This document shows, in pieces, positions 58,801 to 64,000 of a DNA stretch of 64,000 nt. A program made the position numbers and the translations under genes. The stretch is from Thermothelomyces thermophilus ATCC 42464 (taxonomy: Eukaryota > Ascomycota > Sordariomycetes > Sordariales > Chaetomiaceae), in assembly GCF_000226095.1 (NCBI RefSeq), contig NC_016478.1:858001-922000 (forward strand), in the 5' to 3' direction. The notes below the pieces were generated by a model. The model was not told where the DNA came from, made no database searches, and was given only the letters and a program-made list of their open reading frames with translations. The stretch's first letter is position 1, and each line of letters begins with the position of its first letter.

Positions 58801-61800
58801 GCCTGCTCAGTTAGCCAGACGGAGGACGCTAGTTATATATGTATGTATGTACAGGATATACGGAGTGCATCACACACGATCGATTCGAGGCCCGCATCTC
58901 TCTCTGTCCTGTTTGCATGGTCTGCGATTTCTCGGGGGAGACTGGCAGCGTTCAGTCCAGCCAAGCATCCCGGAGTTCCAGACCCAAGGGCGCGGATACA
59001 CTCCATCGCAGGCATGAGCGGCACTAATGCAAGTTTAACGTACATACATACAATGGTCTGAAGGGGAAAGCATCGGGCAGCTCCATCTTTCTCCAGTGCT
59101 GTGGTCCTGGGTCTGCTACTGCGTAACTAAAAACGCTAGACGCCTAGGGGGATGGCCCTGATCATAATCCACGCCGTCGGCTGACGTTCGCTAAATAAGC
59201 CTACTTATCATTATAGGGCACCTTAGCGGCCATGCTGCACTGCCACTGCGGCGAGTGTGCGAGTGTTATCAGCAGCTGTGCCGCTAACTATGCGCATCCT
59301 GCGTACAGCTTCGGGAAAAAAAAGACTGTATGTCTTCTCCCGCCCCTCCGTTTCGAGGTTTGCGTGGGGCTCGCCTGGCTGTCAGCTTAAGGTAGGGTAG
59401 GCACGATTACACTAGATGGTGCATTGCACGCAGTATCCGTACATTCGTTAAGGTAGTAAGCACTCTGGCGCACGCAAATTAAGTCCAGCTTCCGTTTCGG
59501 GCCGACATGCGGGTCACCCTGGGGGACATGCAATGCTGACGCGGGAATTCCGAAGTTTTTTTTTTTTCTTTTTTTTTTTTTTAAATTTACGAGATACGAT
59601 TTTCGAGGTGTAACGCAGTACCGCACTGGTACCCCATAATTAGTGTAGGCCAGGGAACAAACATCAGGCACTCGTCATTTCAGACAATTTACGAGCCACA
59701 TGCACTTGCGCCTGCCTGCCGTCTCTCCCCGCCGCGCTAACGCACTGATCTCCCCCTTGATTCTCACGATCGACGCTGAGGCGCAGCCCAGTGCAATCCC
59801 GAGCGCCTCTCAAAATCCCATGACCAGACCTCCCCAGCCCGCGGAAGGATGCCGGTGGGATGGCTCGATGACAGGTCTCGCAGCGTTTGATTCAGCGAAC
59901 GCTCTCTCCCAATTGCCGACCGCGTATCCGTCTCAGAAACCCAGGGGTTCTCACCAGGTTCTCGCCTGGTTTTCGCCAGGTTTCTTGCAATGATCTGCCA
60001 CTCGTGGGCTCTTTGCGCGCGTTTATTGTTGGCGTTGACACTGGCGTCAGCGTCGGCAGAAAGCCCCCCCAGCAGATCCTGCATGTTTCATCTACAAAAT
60101 ACAGAGTAACGTTATAGCGACCACATTTGCGGCTACTCTCTCGCTGTCACACCACACTACGGTACGCTGTTCCGTACAGTATGACTCCTTCCTTGAACGT
60201 ACTCGGTAGCGTGCGCATCCTTCTCACGCTAAAATAATAATACAGTGTAGTAATCATTGCCCAGGGGTTTGTTCCTCCGAGGCGGTTGATGTTGCTTTTC
60301 TTCTAGAAACTCCACTTGCTTCCATTGCGTTTCCGGTTTGGGATTCGGGCAATTCCCCTTCCCCCTTTTTTGCCCCCACTGGCTTCTCATTCAGGAACAG
60401 ACCTCCGTTTTCTCTCCGTTTTCCGGATCCAAGTTGCAGCTGCGTCTCGGACCCAAGGATCTGGATCAGGCACACGCATCTTTTGCTTCTGCCGACGTCA
60501 ACGTTGATGGGATGATACATCACTCCTTTGCCCAAAACGGGCAGTGCTTACTTTCTTCTTTCCCTCCCCTGGTGCCCAGAGCAGACAAACACTAATCAAC
60601 CCAGGCAAAAAGAAACACCAACGGCCAACTTTTTGCAAATCAGCACAAACGAAAAAAACAAGAAAGCACGGAAAGGAAAATGGCTAACAGGCTGGCCGTC
60701 TACGGCGTAGCGAGACCAGAATGAGGTACAATCGCCCAAAGTCACTCCCTTGCCATCCCCCCCTTTCCTTCCCCAACGGCCCCAACAAAACGGAGTTCTG
60801 CCCTCAAACTCCCTTCCCCCCCTTGCCCGACGCCCACTGGGCATGGACGTAGTGTAAAAGAAAAAAGAATACTAAAAGTGAGATTCGCACTTCGGCCCCA
60901 ATTTCCATGCGATCCGGATCCCACCAGCATTCTCAGTACCCCCTAGTCTATGGCTCGTCTCAAGCCACTGATTGGTCTACGTCTCGTTTGGCGGCCCGTG
61001 ACCAGCACGTGGGACTCAGGGGCGGGGGAACCTCGTCCACGCCACACTAGTGTAATTAGTAGTGTATACCTGAGGAGCGCGTTTCCTGTGCACGACAGTC
61101 TAGCAAATCTGGCAGACATGCCGATCTCATCGAACCACTCGGGCGGAACCTATGGCGGTTCTCGGGCTTCGCGGATCTTCCGCGGCGGCAATTTTTTTTT
61201 TCTTTTTAGAGAGGATCCGTTGGGTCCTGCTTGCGCGATTCTACGGTGTACGAAGTACTGCGTACAGACACGAGAATTATGTGCATAACGTTCCGGTGAT
61301 CCAAGAACTGGTCGTGTCAGGGAGTGTGCTGCACGGTAGATGTTTTGAACGGCGACATTGACGGTGGTAGCCAAGTGAGTTTGTACAGACATACTGTACA
61401 CACACTCCGTATACACTATTCCGTATGTACATACAGTACGTAACTACATACTGCACTCTGTGTCTTGCCCCCCCTTTTGTAGTGACATTGACCAACGGCG
61501 ATATCCGCACGCGTGGTTCGCGCTAACCACAGTAACGTCACCACAGGCGAGGCTTGATCTGCAACATAGTGTACAGCTCGTGATGAGACATTATGGTCAA
61601 GGACCAGGTTTGAATGAAAATTTGTTTCTTTATTCTTGTTCGCTCCCCTCCCCCCCCACCCTTTGCACACGGATACGGTACCACGATAAGATGACGAGGG
61701 AACCAAGCTTTCGTGGGCCGACCTCTCCGGAGAGGTGATCATCAAGGAGAAAGAGACATAGAGTGAAACAATTCTCAGGTGTGAAGCACTCAAAGAGTTG

Positions 61801-62631
61801 ATGAGACAATTGGTGTTGGAACTGCCTGAGGTTTCGGAACGCCAGAGCAGGGCCCGAAGCCGTTGAGTCCATAATGTGTCAGTGCCAGCAAAGCCAAACT
61901 GAAGGTTAGAACCAACATACTCCGTAGTGCATGAGACTATTGGTGTGCTGTCACCTCACAGTGCAACGCCCGAATGAACGACTTGCCCAACGACTTGGGC
62001 TGCTCATCTACCATTCCTTTGCTGCGCGTCCTCTTCGATGGTCCATGTCGTCCAGTCTAGTGGAGAGACATGAATCAGAGGGGTCATGTTGCTATCTTGA
62101 CAGAGTTATACAGATTACAGCGCCAGTTAGCATAGTAGTGATTTCCGGGTATGCCGTTGGTATAATCGGCAGTCTGCTGTGCTGCTCCGAGGCTCCGGGT
62201 CCGGTCTTCATCCACATGTAAGCCGGTCCCGGTCTCCGTCCCCCGAGGTGGGGCCGAACGGGCCCACACCAGATGCGGTGCGGGGCTGAGCTGCTTGCCT
62301 GCAACGTCAACCAGCCATTGCGCTCTTGCCCAAGGCTCACGGATTCTAACCATCGTCGGCAACACGACGACACCAACAAGGGGCAATCACAGCAATTCCC
62401 CCCATTGATAAACGAGGGCAGGTTTTTGACAAACGAAGGCGGTGTCCCCCAAAAGCACGAAAAACAATAATCCGCGGACCGACCGAACCTATTCTGCGCC
62501 CGCCACACCCACCCACTGCAAGAACGACTCGAACCATCGGAACCTCGATACCTCGAACCTCCCTCCGGCCCTCCGTGTAACGAACCCAGATTACGCTCGC
62601 AACAACAAAAAAAAACCACCACCTGCCCACC

Positions 62632-63484
62632 ATGTCCATCATCCGCGAACACACGCAAGCGACGCTGACCGACGCCTGGCGCACCATCAATATCGATGCG
62701 CTGCAGGAGGACTCGTCGGTCAACTTTGACACGTCGACGCTGCGCCCGCCGCTGCCCGAGGTCAGCGAGGCCGAGGTGCGCCAGCTGACGTCCCAGGTGC
62801 GCCAGCTGCTGCGCGGGGGCGACGCCGAGGGCGCCCTGCGCGGCTGCCTCGAGTCCCCCGTCTACGCGGGCAGCGACGCCGCCCGCGAGGCCGCCCTCCA
62901 GACCGTCGTCGAGGTCCTCCAGAGCATCAAGGCCAGCGAGATGACGCCCATGCTGCAGCGCATCTACGCGAGCTCCGGCGGCAGCGAGTGCTTGGACGTG
63001 CTCATGAAGTATTTGTACGTTCTTTTTCTTTCTCTTCTCCATCTTAACTTTTTTTTTCCTTTTCCTTTTTTCTTTTCTTTTCCCTTCTTCTTCTTGTTAC
63101 TCTCTCTGTCCCACCTCCCCTTCCCTCTCTCTTCCCGAACCTTCCCGTCCGTCCTCTTCTGAGTATTACTCTATTTCCCAACGATGCCTCTTGTTAGGAA
63201 GGGACTTGTTGCACTGACAATCTGCCGTTGACATTCGGAACAATAGGTACAAGGGCATGGAATCCGCGTCTTCCTCCTCGCCCTCCGCCAGTAGTGCGCC
63301 GCGAACACCGACCCGTGTGACGCCGCAGCCGACCGGGTTTAGCCAGATCGTCCCGCGGCCGGGCGCTTCCAGCGAATCGACCGGTGCCGCCATGAGCGTG
63401 CTGCTCAGCTGGCATGAGAAGGTGGTCGAGGTGGCGGGGTTGGGTTGCATTGGCAGGGTCATGACCGACTGGCGGAGGGTGTGA
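62632..63484 (+). CDS. ARPC5: Arp2/3 complex subunit 5 (p16-Arc)
   Basis: Two exons, 62632-63014 and 63247-63484, give 206 residues. ARPC5 is the small subunit that links ARPC1 and ARPC4 in the Arp2/3 complex, which nucleates branched actin for endocytic patches. The start MSIIREHTQATLTDAWRTIN is followed by the family's acidic, helical repeats: EVRQLTSQVRQLLRGGDAEG, then QTVVEVLQSIKASEM and LDVLMKYLYKGM across the splice. The C-terminus has SVLLSWHEKVVEVAGLGCIG, the conserved last helix. A Ser/Pro/Thr-rich insert (about 132-165) makes it longer than the 151-residue human protein. The 232-base intron is filled with a pyrimidine tract (63015-63140). Confidence 0.95.
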
Positions 63485-63782
63485 CAAGAATATAAAAAGG
63501 GAGCTCTTGCTGTCTGGCGTTGACGGGGAAATGGGTTTTGCTTTGCCAATATTTAAGCATTCAAGCAAGCCGCCGGCAACAATAGATAAGTGGGCGTCTG
63601 CTGTGAGATTGGGCGGCATCAACAACTCATGACGAGGGTGCGATCATGCACCACCCGTCATAACTTCTGATTCAAACCACTCTACTGCCGAAGCAAAATT
63701 CATGCGTCCACTGGGGAGCATCACATGCAATTGATTGAGTTGGTTGACCACACCGGTCCTACAGGGGCACCTCGCGGCCGCT
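63485..63782. other. convergent gap, ARPC5 and the NDUFAF5-like gene
   Basis: Two stop codons face each other across 298 bp. It holds only 3' untranslated sequence of the two genes; nothing else is recognised. Confidence 0.6.
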
Positions 63783-64000
63783 TTACTTTCGCTCTAAAAC
63801 GTCCTTCAAGCTCACCTCCCCGCTCCCTCTCTTTAGCGGCTTCGGCTGGTTCGCACCCTCCTTCCACCCAATCATATGGATGATCCTGAAGGTCGCCGGC
63901 ACGGTGCCGTCCTCGTTCCCGTGCAGCGCCCTGTAGATAGCCTCGTTGGCCAGCAGCACGTCCCGCCCGATCGCGCCCATCTCCCGCCCCAGCACTACGT
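63783..64000 (-). CDS. NDUFAF5: NDUFAF5-like complex I assembly factor, C-terminal part
   Basis: Only the last 72 or so residues lie in the window; the frame is open to the right edge, so the gene continues beyond 64000. The visible part has RDVLLANEAIYRALHG, NEDGTVPATFRIIHMIGWKE and the ending RGSGEVSLKDVLERK. This matches the C-terminus of NDUFAF5 (C20orf7), a mitochondrial S-adenosylmethionine-fold protein that hydroxylates an arginine of the complex I subunit NDUFS7 during assembly. The residues EDGS/TVPAT and MIGWK are hallmarks of the family end. The methyltransferase-like fold itself lies outside the window and cannot be checked. Confidence 0.85.
   Translation of the reverse strand, partial: VVLGREMGAIGRDVLLANEAIYRALHGNEDGTVPATFRIIHMIGWKEGANQPKPLKRGSGEVSLKDVLERK

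Larger units (their letters stand above)
46179..62631. other. 16.5-kb region without a recognisable protein gene
   Basis: I read both strands here and found no protein family, no long conserved frame and no clear transposon. It holds C-runs of 17 (48313-48329) and 22 (48984-49005), and T-rich patches at about 50221-50257, 58500-58600 and 59558-59582. Many GTATGTAC-type palindromes are present (about 46804, 47109-47150, 48192-48240, 49766-49805, 51538-51562, 51822-51842, 54451, 55169-55215, 58838, 59040, 61384-61440). TACTCCGTA words are at 48210, 51622, 51906 and 61918. A 31-codon frame at 56484-56579 might be an exon. The last part (about 62430-62631) is the leader of ARPC5. Non-coding RNAs, fast-evolving orphan genes or multi-exon genes with very short exons could be missed. 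Confidence 0.55.

Noticed and set aside
1-64000. CRISPR arrays, secondary-metabolite clusters, virus-like or LTR elements
   Set aside because: No regularly spaced repeats, no polyketide or peptide synthase, and no reverse transcriptase, integrase or capsid-like sequence was seen. The only mobile elements recognised are two Tc1/mariner DNA transposons.

Overview
This is a window of nuclear DNA from a filamentous ascomycete, most likely a sordariomycete and possibly Sordariales. The reasons are short spliceosomal introns (mostly 50 to 140 bp) in recognisable fungal genes, dispersed tRNA genes, long gene-free stretches with microsatellites, and a Tc1/mariner copy whose AT-rich decay looks like repeat-induced point mutation (RIP). 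The species cannot be fixed from the sequence alone.

Layout. 1-5446 has no recognised gene and ends in a pyrimidine-rich leader. 5447-7501 (+) is a Tcp11/Sok1-family gene. A convergent gap holds a RIP-damaged Tc1/mariner element (9670-11060). 12257-15116 (-) is V-ATPase subunit a (VPH1 type). 15670-17480 (-) is a probable F-box/DUF6546 pseudogene. 19457-21471 (-) is an F-box/leucine-rich-repeat gene. 23992-24969 is a second, internally deleted Tc1/mariner element. 26231-28972 (-) is an ING-family PHD-finger chromatin protein, followed by cis-prenyltransferase RER2 (29735-30921, -) and, divergently, a rhomboid-like Dsc2-type ER protein (31577-32457, +). 34034-37183 (+) is a long coiled-coil protein with an Uds1 (up-regulated during septation) domain. 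37999-41265 (-) is YSH1/CPSF-73, divergent from TAF4 (42325-44342, +). Next come about 18 kb with a single tRNA-Gly(GCC) and no protein gene that I can support. The right edge holds ARPC5 (62632-63484, +) and the C-terminal end of an NDUFAF5-like complex I assembly factor (63783 to beyond the edge, -).

The protein genes are core housekeeping genes: transcription initiation and 3'-end processing, chromatin, vacuolar acidification, dolichol synthesis, ER quality control, actin nucleation and complex I assembly. Two divergent pairs join genes acting in the same compartment: RER2/Dsc2-like at the ER and YSH1/TAF4 in RNA polymerase II gene expression. I found no secondary-metabolite cluster, CRISPR array, virus-like element or clearly new multi-gene system.

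The most unusual material lies between genes. Tetranucleotide palindromes of the GTATGTAC type recur more than twenty times, always outside coding exons. The short words TACGGATTAC and TACTCCGTA recur far above chance. One transposon sits exactly inside a GTATGTAC-type site. Exon boundaries were inferred by hand from reading frame, GT/AG sites and family homology; no alignment or RNA evidence was available.
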